A stretch of DNA of 64,000 bases from Candidatus Zixiibacteriota bacterium (GTDB lineage Bacteria > Zixibacteria > MSB-5A5 > GN15 > PGXB01), in the NCBI GenBank assembly GCA_900498245.1, contig LS998015.1, forward strand, positions 765,259 through 829,258. Direction: 5' to 3'. Shown here piece after piece: positions 46,840-54,444 of the stretch. Every line of letters begins with the position of its first letter. Position 1 is the stretch's first letter. The translations under genes were made by a program, and so were the position numbers. The notes under the pieces were generated by a model. The model was not told the DNA's origin. It saw only the letters and a program-made list of their open reading frames with translations, and did not search any database.

Positions 46840-47412
46840 CTATTTTTTCTCCAGGACTCCGGCGTCACGCATCAAGTGCTTGAGAATTTGAATCTGCCCC
46901 AGATGCGAGCAGAAATGCTCCAGGACATGATACAGTGTCCAGGTTCGGGTCATATGTTCTTCGCCCAGTTTGTAGAATTTGTCCAGATCCCGGTCGTGCC
47001 ATTTCTTCATTTCGGTATGAATGGAGCGTCGTCCGCGCGCCAGAACTTGAAAATATTTGTCGATCGTGAAACCCTGCAAATATGACGGGTGAACGCCGTC
47101 GGCCGGAAGCGGCAAGCCGTCATCTTCGATGCCGCAGGTTTTCTGAAGGAGCGCCTTTCCTTTCGGCTCCCACGGCATCTCGGCCGGAGCAATTTTAATC
47201 CACCAGACTTCCACGACCGAAAGGTGAGCCAGGAGCATTCCGATCGTATTCATACCGGGCCGCAACTGCCACTGCAACTGCTCGACAGTAAGGTCCGCGA
47301 CAATCTTCTTGAGCCGGGTCAACTGGTCGTCGAGTTGCGCCGCGAACAGGCCGATTTTCGCCTGGGTTTTGGGATTGTAACCCCGAGCGATTTTCAATTC
47401 TCTTTTTTTCAT
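46840..47412 (-). CDS. DinB family protein
   Basis: 190-residue four-helix-bundle protein of the DinB/YfiT metal-binding superfamily. The likely metal His residues are in GMLLAHLSVVEVWW, the central region and HVLEHFCSHLGQI; the motif LEHFCSHLGQIQILK is the usual close of the fold. The family includes thiol-dependent transferases and damage-inducible proteins; the reaction here is not known. GGAGG stands 5 bases before the ATG. It is transcribed alone and converges on the dockerin gene. Confidence 0.85.
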   Translation of the reverse strand: MKKRELKIARGYNPKTQAKIGLFAAQLDDQLTRLKKIVADLTVEQLQWQLRPGMNTIGMLLAHLSVVEVWWIKIAPAEMPWEPKGKALLQKTCGIEDDGLPLPADGVHPSYLQGFTIDKYFQVLARGRRSIHTEMKKWHDRDLDKFYKLGEEHMTRTWTLYHVLEHFCSHLGQIQILKHLMRDAGVLEKK

Positions 47413-47696
47413 TTATGCCTCCGATTTGATTATTGAGTCAGGATTGTCGCCATGTCTGATATAAACATTCTTTAGACGCCGCTTAATGACTTTTGTTGCC
47501 TGCAAATTCCCGATGCGAGCCAATCAGGTCACTTAAACTATAATCTTTTGCGGGGGTAAAACAATCATATATTAAAAATTTTCTCCCTGAATTTGCGTAT
47601 CCGGTGTCATGACATGGGCCGTATCAAACTTGACAAGTATTATCCGGTTAGTAAATTGCGGGGCATGTTAAATAATGGCCGATTGAAAGGAACAAT

Positions 47697-48371
47697 ATGA
47701 ACGATAAATTGTGGGACGATGTCGACCGCTATATTTCCGATATTTTCTCGCTTTCCGATCCGATTCTGAAAGAGGTTTTGAGAGCCAGTGCCGACGCAGG
47801 CCTGCCGGCCATTCAGGTGACGCCGAGTCAGGGGAAATTTCTGCAGATTCTGGCCGGGGCGATGAAAGCCCGCCGTATTCTTGAAATCGGCACTCTGGGG
47901 GCATTCAGCACGATCTGGCTGGGGCGGGCACTAGCGCCTGACGGATATCTTATCACGCTGGAAAGCGATCCCAAGCATGCCGAGGTCGCCCGCGCCAATA
48001 TCGCCCGGGCCGGTCTGGCCGACCGGGTGGAACTTATCCTCGGTCCGGCGCTCGAGACTTTGCCGCGCCTCCAAAATGAGAAGAAGGGCCCGTTCGATTT
48101 TATCTTTATCGACGCCGATAAAACGTCCTATCCCGAGTATTTTGAATGGTCGCTGAAACTGGCGCATCCCGGGACCGTGATGGTCGCCGATAATGTAATC
48201 AGGAAAGGGGAGGTGGCTAATCCGAAGAGCGACGATCCCCGGGTGGTGGCGGTCCGCCGTTTTCATGACTTGATAGCCGCCGAAAAGCGGGTGACCGCCA
48301 CGGCTCTTCAGACGGTCGGGAGCAAGGGGTATGACGGATTCACGATGGTTCTGGTTGAAGAGGGCCCGTAA
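47697..48371 (+). CDS. SAM-dependent O-methyltransferase (class I, PF01596-like)
   Basis: 224-residue cytosolic methyltransferase of the catechol/caffeoyl-CoA O-methyltransferase family. It has the SAM site ILEIGTLGAFSTIWLGRAL, the acidic residue of LITLESDPKHAEVARANI, and the metal-binding block FIFIDADKTSYPEYFEWSLKL with VMVADNVIRKGEVANP. These include the Asp residues that hold Mg and the catechol-type hydroxyls. Length and order are typical. AAGGAAC lies near ATG 47697. The true acceptor is unknown. A terminator follows. Confidence 0.93.
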   Translation: MNDKLWDDVDRYISDIFSLSDPILKEVLRASADAGLPAIQVTPSQGKFLQILAGAMKARRILEIGTLGAFSTIWLGRALAPDGYLITLESDPKHAEVARANIARAGLADRVELILGPALETLPRLQNEKKGPFDFIFIDADKTSYPEYFEWSLKLAHPGTVMVADNVIRKGEVANPKSDDPRVVAVRRFHDLIAAEKRVTATALQTVGSKGYDGFTMVLVEEGP

Positions 48372-48406
48372 TCTGCATAAATTTGGCGGCTATGATGTTT
48401 TATAAG

Positions 48407-48433
48407 AAAGCCCGGTTATTAGCCGGGCTTTTC
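48407..48433 (+). terminator. Terminator of the O-methyltransferase gene
   Basis: AAAGCCCGG pairs with CCGGGCTTTT around a 7-base loop, followed by CTATTA. It lies about 35 bases after the stop. Confidence 0.88.
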
Positions 48434-48505
48434 TATTATGCCGCCGCGTTTAATTCCAACTATCGATCAATATTTGAAGCATATCTGGGGTTTGGACCCG
48501 CTTTT

Positions 48506-48533
48506 GTAGGGGCGTATTGCAGTACGCCCCTAC
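48506..48533. repeat. Palindromic intergenic repeat (GTAGGGGCGTA type)
   Basis: GTAGGGGCGTA (48506-48516), loop TTGCAG, TACGCCCCTAC (48523-48533): an 11-bp perfect stem. The core GGGGCGTA...TACGCCCC recurs as the bfr terminator stem at 11366-11388, which points to a dispersed palindrome family. Confidence 0.8.
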
Positions 48534-48560
48534 GATACCTTGCATCACCCTTCCCCATGT

Positions 48561-48622
48561 TGTCATTCCGGCGAAGGTTTTCGGACCCGGCCCCTGAAGG
48601 GCGGGAATCCAGTTTTGCATGA
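48561..48622. repeat. Degenerate dispersed inverted repeat (GTCATTCC...GGAATCC type)
   Basis: TGTCATTCCGGCGAAG at the left and GGCGGGAATCC...ATGAC at the right form partly matching inverted arms. This type of GTCATTCC/GGAATGAC repeat is widespread in bacterial intergenic regions; this copy is eroded. It is called by resemblance. Confidence 0.5.
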
Positions 48623-48714
48623 CGGGGCTTTTGGGGGCGGTGCAGAAAAGGGAAGAATTCCGACTATTTTATACCGTGCTTGAAAATGTAATAGGACAGA
48701 TCAGACCGATTGAA

Positions 48715-48742
48715 AATTCCCACCCATTGGGTGGGTTACCGG
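48715..48742. repeat. CCACCC inverted repeat, copy A, at the 3' end of the lipoprotein gene
   Basis: AATTCCCACCCATTGGGTGGGTTACCGG: CCCACCC pairs with GGGTGGG. Read on the minus strand it starts CCGGTAACCCACCC. Its CCGG and TAA supply the last Arg codon and the stop of the propeller lipoprotein. Further copies occur at 50151, 50314 and 50440. Confidence 0.8.
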
Positions 48743-49815
48743 CTTTTAGTGACCGCCCAACTTGGGCAATCAGTGCGGACGGTGCTGTCAGTTATGAAGT
48801 AGGCGCCCAGACTCTTGCGTGTGGTCAAGTCATATAAAATCATGTTGTTATTGCTGACATCAGAAAACGGCGTCGATATCATATATTTATCGTCCCAAGT
48901 AATAGCCATCTCGTACGGCTGATGATCATAAATGGCAGTTGAGATGGAATCGACAAGCCCCCGAGTGACGGCATTGACCGTGTAGATCGCCCTATAGGCG
49001 GGATCATCCCAACCGGGGATTAAGGCGCAATACAAATATCTGTCGTCAGAATTTAACCTGAAACTGACTCCCGTACTCCCCGGGCAGCGCACTACCGCAT
49101 CTGCAGTATCGTCCCCAAATTTAGCGGCAAACAGAAATTCGCCTAAAAGGGTGGAGCCAAAGAAATAGGTCTCGCCATTAATAATACTTGGAGATATCCA
49201 AAACAATATGACTATTTCTAGCCCATTGTAATATTTCCAGCCCTTATCTATTACTTTCGATGAATCAATATCATATACAACCAATTCCATTCGCGAAGGA
49301 TTTTGTGTTAAGTGCACGTAGGCAATGGCCCGGGAATCGTTGCTGAAATTCGCAAATCGAACCATCGAATCGGTGTAAATTGTATCAGAACCGTTGATGT
49401 CGGTCAAATAGAGTCGATAGGAATAGGCATCGGTGCCGGGTCCGAGAAGGGCCAAATGCTTTGAATCGGGTGAAACCGCTATTTCCAAAGTATTAGGGAA
49501 AGTCCTGGCAATTTCTCGCGATCTCAAATCGAGAATGTAAGCCCCACCCTGGGCATCATCAATGGCCAGTTTCTCATTATTGTCAATCACCCCGACCGGA
49601 AAGCCGGGAATCGGCAGATTTATGGAATCTATAAATTTCCTCTGTTCTGCCGAGAAGGTCTTTATGAATTGCTTCCCGCTGTTGGCCACATAAAACAAAT
49701 GGTCGCTTTCGGCAGGCGGCCCAGGACAGGTAGGGCAATCGCGATGACAGGCCGGGGCGGCTATAATTAATATGATTAGAACCGCCATTCCAACGGTTAT
49801 CCTATTTTGTTTCAT
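48736..49815 (-). CDS. Lipoprotein with YVTN-like beta-propeller
   Basis: About 359 residues. ATG 49815 is chosen over 49845 because GGGAGGAAATTA stands directly before it and it opens a lipoprotein signal: MKQNRITVGMAVLIILIIAA, then PAC, with the acylated Cys near residue 23. The mature protein begins with a Cys/Pro-rich CHRDCPTCPGPP linker. WD/YVTN-type blades follow (HLFYVANSGKQFIKTFS, LEIAVSPDSKHLALLG, NNMILYDLTTRKSLGAYF). It is probably a surface or periplasmic binding propeller. Its end is formed by the CCACCC repeat. No partner gene is adjacent; the transcript appears to be single. Confidence 0.82.
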   Translation of the reverse strand: MKQNRITVGMAVLIILIIAAPACHRDCPTCPGPPAESDHLFYVANSGKQFIKTFSAEQRKFIDSINLPIPGFPVGVIDNNEKLAIDDAQGGAYILDLRSREIARTFPNTLEIAVSPDSKHLALLGPGTDAYSYRLYLTDINGSDTIYTDSMVRFANFSNDSRAIAYVHLTQNPSRMELVVYDIDSSKVIDKGWKYYNGLEIVILFWISPSIINGETYFFGSTLLGEFLFAAKFGDDTADAVVRCPGSTGVSFRLNSDDRYLYCALIPGWDDPAYRAIYTVNAVTRGLVDSISTAIYDHQPYEMAITWDDKYMISTPFSDVSNNNMILYDLTTRKSLGAYFITDSTVRTDCPSWAVTKSR

Positions 49816-50150
49816 TAATTTCCTCCCGTATATGGTTAGGCGCAATAGTAAAAGATATCTATTTGATTTTACAATTAAATTGAATCATGATACCTCCCGT
49901 AAGTAAATAGTCCCAAAGCCGCGCCGAATAATTTTCGGCATTAATTGTTCGAAAGCGTCATCCCCGAACTTGCACCGGGAGCCGCTTCGCTCTCGCTCTC
50001 TCGTGGTCGTTGATATAAAAGTACGATCCCAGATCCTTACACCATATATAGACGATAATTACCATAATGATGTCAAGGATTATTTTGCATGATCCTAATA
50101 TATTTCCCCTGACAGATTCTGGCAGGGCTTAAGGTCGGGTCCCGAATCCC

Positions 50151-50440
50151 AATCCGGTAACCCACCCAACGGGTGGGAATTATTGGCCGAGTTGAGCCAT
50201 GCGATATAATTTTCCAATTTCATTGGACGCCTTTCGTGGTACTGCAATGGTAGGTCGGAAACCCCGCGGTTCCGACATTCTTCCGTAGCGGCACGGCGTG
50301 CCGTGCCTTCTTTAATCCGGTAATCCACCCAACGGGTGGGAATTATCGGCCGAGCTGAGCCATGCGATATAATTTTTCAATTTCATTGGACGCCTTTCGT
50401 GGTACTGCAAGGGTAGGTCGGAACCCCCGCGGTTCCGAAC
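50151..50440. repeat. Tandem direct repeat, period 163 bases, two copies
   Basis: Copy 1 starts at 50151 (AATCCGGTAACCCACCC) and copy 2 at 50314 (AATCCGGTAATCCACCC); about 125 bases of each are almost identical and end in the hairpin GTCGGAA...TTCCGAC (50254-50276 in copy 1). Each unit begins with the CCACCC inverted repeat and contains GAGCCATGCGATATAATTTT. The 38-base spacer after copy 1 contains another palindrome. Confidence 0.9.
50290..50307. repeat. GC-rich palindrome in the repeat island
   Basis: GGCACGGC and GCCGTGCC flank a 2-base centre: an 8-bp perfect stem lying between the two copies of the tandem repeat. Confidence 0.75.
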
Positions 50441-50470
50441 CGGATAACCCACCCCTTGGGGTGGGAAATT
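50440..50470. repeat. CCACCC inverted repeat, copy D
   Basis: CCGGATAACCCACCCCTTGG then GGTGGGAAATT: CCCACCCC pairs with GGGGTGGG. It is a third start of the 163-base unit that breaks off after the hairpin, so the array is two full units plus this head. Confidence 0.75.
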
Positions 50471-51060
50471 ATAATTCCGTCGTATCGTGCAAAATAGATA
50501 TCAATTTGGTGTGACTCGGTTCGGGGGGCCAATAGGTACAGAGAGGTTTATAATTATGTCCGTTTATTATCAAATGCCGATCGGTCTTGGCGCCATCAAT
50601 TTATCGCGCGATATTGCGCCAAAATATTGCCATAATCCCAACCTGTTCAATCGGTTGAGAGAAAAGACACAAAAAATGGGGCCCCCTTTTGTATCAGAAA
50701 GCGAACCCAAATATGTGGCATCCCTATCCCGGTCATCCGCTTACGGCGAAAATCAATCGGCTTCGTTGCCTTTCGCTCGTTGCGGGATAAGAGGTTGCGG
50801 GGGCAGTGGATTGCGGGTCAAGCCCGGAATGATAATGTATGAGAAGAACCGGGCAGTCGAAAGCCGTGCGCCTTGTGGAACAGCCCCAGGCCTGCGCTCT
50901 CTCTGCACTTTAATGCTCATGACTGATCGCGGGAGAAGCTGATATCTTCGCAAGTCATTGTTGTGCAACGATAATATGTGGAAGATTTTCTTTTATATGG
51001 CGGCAGGCCGGTTGCTCTCATCTCTAATGAAAAACACTGTCAGGACCTCAGGAGATATAG

Positions 51061-51768
51061 ATGAAGAGAAAAGCGATATTCATAATTTTGGCCGCCCTTA
51101 TGATCGCGGCCCTGTCACTTCTCAGTTGTAACAACAAGGAAAAAATTGTCAATTCCACCGAATATGTGCATGATATCCAGTATGTCCAATCGCCGCCGGA
51201 TACTATCATTCATATTGATACCGTTCTTGTGCACGATTCGTCGACCGCGCCTACGGCTGATACTGTCCTGCGAATCGATACCGTCTATCAGACCAATACC
51301 ATCCATGATACGGTCCGCACGACCGTAATAGTGCATGATACGGTGGTGACGGTTCGTAATATCTTTGATACGGTGGTGGTCACGGATACGGTCACCCTCA
51401 CCCAGTGCGCCCCCAGCGGGACCTCGGCGGTAATCGCCATGGAGGTGCAGACCGATCCCTTAGTGCTCGACTATGCCAATCAGAATTACGGTTTGAGCGA
51501 TGGCTATATTTTCTATCTCACGCCGTCGGAAATGAATATCAGCAAAGTCGCCACGGGTGTTTATGACATATACGCCTATCTGGAATATTATTCCACGGAC
51601 TGGTCCCAATATGAGGCGTTCGAGATATACTGGCGGATGACTTATGTCAGCGGCGATCCCAACGATCCGAGCAACTGGCAAATGGCCGATCCGCCGTCGG
51701 CGGTCGCGGATCATCAGCCCGGCTTGAAGGCGGTGACGAAAAGCTCGTTCGAGTTGCCGCGTCAGTAG
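51061..51768 (+). CDS. Lipoprotein with HDTV repeats
   Basis: 235-residue lipoprotein. AGGAG precedes the ATG. The signal (MKRKAIFIILAALMIAAL) ends in a lipobox LLSC with Cys23. Residues about 45-112 are a run of short DTV repeats (PDTIIHIDTVLVHDS, IHDTVRTTVIVHDTV), a low-complexity spacer frequently seen in FCB lipoproteins. A folded domain of about 115 residues with Tyr- and Asp-rich strands (VYDIYAYLEYYSTDWSQYEA) ends the protein. Function is not recognised. It stands alone after the repeat island. Confidence 0.8.
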   Translation: MKRKAIFIILAALMIAALSLLSCNNKEKIVNSTEYVHDIQYVQSPPDTIIHIDTVLVHDSSTAPTADTVLRIDTVYQTNTIHDTVRTTVIVHDTVVTVRNIFDTVVVTDTVTLTQCAPSGTSAVIAMEVQTDPLVLDYANQNYGLSDGYIFYLTPSEMNISKVATGVYDIYAYLEYYSTDWSQYEAFEIYWRMTYVSGDPNDPSNWQMADPPSAVADHQPGLKAVTKSSFELPRQ

Positions 51769-51795
51769 TTGGAGATCATTAAATTCTTCTGAATA

Positions 51796-51827
51796 AAAAG
51801 CCCCGGGTCCGGCACTACCGGACCCGG
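51796..51827 (-). terminator. Terminator of the redoxin and small-peptide transcript
   Basis: Read on the minus strand: CCGGGTCCGG, loop TAGTG, CCGGACCCGG, then GGCTTTTTATTC. A 10-bp perfect stem and T-tract. It lies 20 bases after the small gene's stop and also separates it from the convergent lipoprotein gene. Confidence 0.9.
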
Positions 51828-51849
51828 CGAGGTAGTCAAGGCGACGGCC

Positions 51850-52074
51850 TTAATCAAACAGACCATTGCAGCAGCCGACAAAATGACGGCCGGTGCGATC
51901 GACAACGTACATGTAGTACGGATAGGCCGGATTACTACAGTTGGCTCCGGTGTCGCGCGAACAATAAATGTACGTCGCGATAGCATGGGCCTTCTGGGGC
52001 GTGAGCAGAGTCAGGCCCATGGCCATCATGCCGACAACCAGGAAAAGCATGAGAAAGACGACGGCTTTCTTCAT
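51850..52074 (-). CDS. Small secreted four-cysteine protein
   Basis: 74-residue exported protein. ATG 52074 is chosen: an upstream in-frame ATG at 52089 overlaps the Shine-Dalgarno GGAGG that serves 52074. Signal peptide of about 31 residues ends in AHA. The mature part of about 43 residues begins IATYIYCSRDTGANCS and holds C38, C46, C68 and C69, enough for two disulfides, with several Tyr and a terminal CCNGLFD. I do not recognise a family. It lies 82 bases after a membrane redoxin gene and shares its terminator, suggesting that the redoxin acts on its disulfides. It could be a structural peptide, a modified-peptide precursor or a signalling peptide. Confidence 0.68.
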   Translation of the reverse strand: MKKAVVFLMLFLVVGMMAMGLTLLTPQKAHAIATYIYCSRDTGANCSNPAYPYYMYVVDRTGRHFVGCCNGLFD

Positions 52075-52156
52075 CCTGATTTCCTCCATGAAAGGGGCTG
52101 AAGGTGATATGGTGCTCCCTCCGGCATTTTGGCAACGCCAGGGGTGTTACTGTCGC

Positions 52157-52723
52157 TTATAGATATTTATCGAAAAAGCGTCGATCGATACGGCCGACAT
52201 AGCCGCTGATTACGAATTTGATCCGGCCGTCCTGATCGATCCCGAGCACGGTGGGGTAAACGGCGACACGGTACAAACGGTTCAGGTCGTTCTCATCGCA
52301 ATAAAAAATCTGATAATGATTCTTAAGATTGTCGGGGAGTTCCTCGGCGGCCTGTTCCGGAGAGCCGACGGCCAAAATAACAGGATGCCAGGCGGCGCTT
52401 TCCGCGAAGGACGGCTCCGACCATTCGTCGAGAAGATTGCGGCACGGGCCGCATCCCGGGAGGACAATCGCCAGGAGAGTCTTGTGGCGCCGGAGGGCGG
52501 ACAATAATGAACTCGAATCATCCTTTGGTCCTTTGATAGGAAGGGTCGGGAGATAGTCCCCGATTTTCAACGAGGTCTGATTGGAGAAAGACTCCGGGAC
52601 CGGGATTGGATTTTCGTCATGTTTGACGGCCAATCCCGCTCTTACTCCGGCAAAGACGGCAACAAAAATTACAATCGCTCCCAAAGAAAGATAAATCAAA
52701 TTCCGCTTAGAGAATGGCTGCAT
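52157..52723 (-). CDS. Membrane-anchored thioredoxin-like protein (CGPC)
   Basis: 188-residue redoxin. An N-terminal membrane anchor (about 9-31, IYLSLGAIVIFVAVFAGVRA) places the thioredoxin-like domain in the periplasm. The redox motif CGPC is at 91-94, after a TlpA/AhpC-like KIGDYLPTLPIKG opening. The cis-Pro region VYPTVLGIDQDGRI is present and intact. AGAGG stands before ATG 52723. It is the first gene of a two-gene operon with a four-cysteine secreted peptide. TlpA- and MauD-like proteins of this kind reduce or isomerise disulfides of dedicated partners; that role here is inference. Confidence 0.85.
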   Translation of the reverse strand: MQPFSKRNLIYLSLGAIVIFVAVFAGVRAGLAVKHDENPIPVPESFSNQTSLKIGDYLPTLPIKGPKDDSSSLLSALRRHKTLLAIVLPGCGPCRNLLDEWSEPSFAESAAWHPVILAVGSPEQAAEELPDNLKNHYQIFYCDENDLNRLYRVAVYPTVLGIDQDGRIKFVISGYVGRIDRRFFDKYL

Positions 52724-53025
52724 TTTTGACCTCTTCCGGCATTACTCAACTGCAATTCGGAATCTTTTTCCAAATTTCCGGATACGGATTTTTGACGTTT
52801 AAAGTGATACTGCAAAAGGGAAAAAACCGATAAATAAAAAATATACAGGGATAAGAGCCGGACGCCTCCATGTATCGTTATGTAAGACAGGGAATTATCC
52901 GGAGAGCCCCCCTTGGAAACTATACGGCCATTTTTTTGTTGAATTAAATATATCCTCGAATTAATATGCTTAAATGGAAATGACGATTATAGTCAGGGAC
53001 AAATAAATTTCAGATGGAGGAAAAG
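52724..53025. other. 302-base divergent intergenic region
   Basis: It separates the redoxin gene (minus) from the glycine-zipper lipoprotein gene (plus). It contains one good plus-strand promoter (52939-52967) and AT-rich sequence. No gene or RNA was recognised. Confidence 0.6.
52939..52967 (+). promoter_or_regulatory. Sigma70-like promoter of the glycine-zipper lipoprotein gene
   Basis: TTGAAT (52939-52944), 17-base spacer, TAATAT (52962-52967). The expected start is about 50 bases before the ATG at 53026. Confidence 0.6.
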
Positions 53026-53886
53026 ATGAAGAAGTCATTTTTGAAATCCCGGGGCATCATTTTTCTTACAGCCGGCATTTTTGGAATATTCCTTTTGGCC
53101 GGATTATTTCTGACCGGTTGCAGTTCGGACAAATCCAAATCCGAAAAGGAATTACCGGAGGAAACCGGTACCGCCACGGAAGATATGGGAAATAAGACCC
53201 TGCTCGACACAACGACGACGAAACAGGAAACACCAACGACAACCGAAAAAGAAGTCGCGCAGAAGCCGACCGAAACCACCAAGCCGAAGCCAAAAGTCAC
53301 CGAAACGACCAAACCGGCCCAGCCGGAAATGGTGAAGACCCTGGTCCTGCCTGAAAATTCCACCATGAAAATTTCGCTTTTGACCCAGGTATCGACCGAT
53401 TCCAATCAGGTCGGTGATCCGGTTCGCGCCATGATTAAGGGCCCCGCCGTGCAGGGACAGACCCTGGATCTGCCGGAGGGAACACTTCTCAGCGGCGAAA
53501 TAGCGGAAGTCAATAACGGTAAGGTTAAAGATGAAAAGGCGTTTATTAAGATTAAATTCACCGGTTTGGTTCTTCCCGGCGAAAAGCCGCTGGCGTGCGA
53601 AGGATATATTGTCACCAATGATGGTTCCGGCGTGATTCGTCCGGGCGACCAGGGGACATCGATTGCCCGTGACGCCGCTATCGGGGCCGCTGCCGGGGGT
53701 ATTCTGGGCGCGGTCACAGGCGGCAAGGCCAAAGATGCGGCCAAGGGAGCGGTCGCGGGAGCCGCCGCCGGTGGCGTGCTCGGAGCCGTTCTGCACAAAG
53801 ATCAGGTGACACTGAAAGAAGGACGGGAGTTCGATGTGAAAATTATCACGCCGGTGTATCAGGAAAAAATAAAGAAGGGGATTTAA
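53026..53886 (+). CDS. Lipoprotein with glycine-zipper domain
   Basis: 286-residue lipoprotein. ATG 53026 is chosen; the ATG at 53014 is part of the ribosome site sequence ATGGAGG. Lipobox FLTGC near residue 32. A Thr/Glu/Lys-rich linker (about 40-100) resembles a wall- or membrane-spanning spacer. A beta domain (about 105-205, LVLPENSTMKISLLTQVSTD and PEGTLLSGEIAEV) resembles TrbI/SH3-like folds. A glycine zipper follows (RDAAIGAAAGGILGAVTGG, then AAKGAVAGAAAGGVLGAVLH), which may insert into membrane. Function is unknown; outer-membrane stability proteins such as SlyB share the zipper. It has its own terminator. Confidence 0.8.
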   Translation: MKKSFLKSRGIIFLTAGIFGIFLLAGLFLTGCSSDKSKSEKELPEETGTATEDMGNKTLLDTTTTKQETPTTTEKEVAQKPTETTKPKPKVTETTKPAQPEMVKTLVLPENSTMKISLLTQVSTDSNQVGDPVRAMIKGPAVQGQTLDLPEGTLLSGEIAEVNNGKVKDEKAFIKIKFTGLVLPGEKPLACEGYIVTNDGSGVIRPGDQGTSIARDAAIGAAAGGILGAVTGGKAKDAAKGAVAGAAAGGVLGAVLHKDQVTLKEGREFDVKIITPVYQEKIKKGI

Positions 53887-53917
53887 CCCCGCCCGCCATA
53901 GTCGGAGTTAAATAAAT

Positions 53918-53947
53918 AAAGGCGAGAGTACCACTCTCGCCTTTACT
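53918..53947 (+). terminator. Terminator of the glycine-zipper lipoprotein gene
   Basis: AAAGGCGAGAGT pairs with ACTCTCGCCTTT around loop ACC, followed by ACTCTT. The stem is strong and the T-tract is mostly within the stem. Confidence 0.82.
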
Positions 53948-53979
53948 CTTATGATAAATAAAGTCGGAAGGGAGATTAT

Positions 53980-54405
53980 ATGAAATGGGTTACGCGGGCC
54001 CATGTCCATGTCGACCGGGTGGCCTGTCCCTGGCTGATCAGCCGTTTCATAGACGCCCAGGCGGAATTTATTTTTGTCGCCGAGGAACTGGTGCTGGAGG
54101 AAATCCGGAAGGAAGGGGCGATTCCATTCGATATTGAAGATGCCGAACTGGGCCATCAGGAGGGACAATGCAGTTTCATTTCCATTCTTAAAAAATACCG
54201 GATCAAGGATCCCGCGGTCTGGGCCCTGGCCGAAGTTGTCAACGCCGCCGATACCGACAAAATGAATGAAAATCCTTTCGCCTCGGGATTGGAAGCAATC
54301 GCCCGCGGATTTTCGCTAACCCATCCGAATGATTTCGAGAACCTGGAAAAACAATTCCCGGTGTATGATGCATTGTACGCCTATTTCCGATTGAATAAGG
54401 GTTAG
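53980..54405 (+). CDS. ChrB-domain (chromate resistance, PF09828-like) protein
   Basis: 141-residue protein with the C-terminal domain of ChrB: MKWVTRAHVHVDRVACPWLI, then SRFIDAQAEFIFVAEEL, followed by FDIEDAELGHQEGQCSF and a helical tail. Full ChrB regulators have a further N-terminal domain, which is missing here, so this is the short stand-alone form. The ChrA chromate transporter is not adjacent. The conserved Arg, His, Asp and Cys residues are present; their role is unknown. GGGAGAT stands before the ATG. Terminators on both sides make it a single-gene unit. Confidence 0.85.
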   Translation: MKWVTRAHVHVDRVACPWLISRFIDAQAEFIFVAEELVLEEIRKEGAIPFDIEDAELGHQEGQCSFISILKKYRIKDPAVWALAEVVNAADTDKMNENPFASGLEAIARGFSLTHPNDFENLEKQFPVYDALYAYFRLNKG

Positions 54406-54444
54406 TTTTCTCCTGTTTCCGGATTTTTTTAAACGCAAAAAATT

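Larger units (their letters stand above)
48372..48735. other. 364-base gene-free region with terminator and palindromic repeats
   Basis: It contains the methyltransferase terminator, the GTAGGGGCGTA palindrome, a degenerate TGTCATTCC-type dispersed repeat, and the beginning of the CCACCC inverted repeat that closes the convergent lipoprotein gene. Short ORFs here (48383-48622, 48619-48837) are composed of repeat sequence and are not considered genes. Confidence 0.7.
49816..51060. other. 1.2-kb gene-free repeat island
   Basis: No credible gene is found between the propeller lipoprotein and the DTV-repeat lipoprotein. It holds the 163-base tandem direct repeat, three CCACCC inverted repeats, two GTCGGAA...TTCCGAC hairpins, a GGCACGGC/GCCGTGCC palindrome and remnants of CCCGGAATGA-type dispersed repeats (about 50815-50835). 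The open frames at 50095-50328 (minus) and 50487-50942 (plus) run through repeats and lack normal protein composition. A ribosome site for the next gene (CAGGAG) lies at the right edge. Confidence 0.7.

Noticed and set aside
48383-48837. Two short plus-strand open frames (79 and 72 codons)
   Set aside because: They consist of terminator and palindromic repeat sequence and lack credible starts.
50151-50440. Possible CRISPR array
   Set aside because: The repeat unit is 163 bases with internal palindromes and only two copies; there are no short regular repeats with unique spacers and no cas genes.
50487-50942. 151-residue open frame on the plus strand in the repeat island
   Set aside because: It runs through dispersed-repeat sequence (GSGLRVKPGM-type translation is typical of such repeats), has no ribosome site and no domain pattern.
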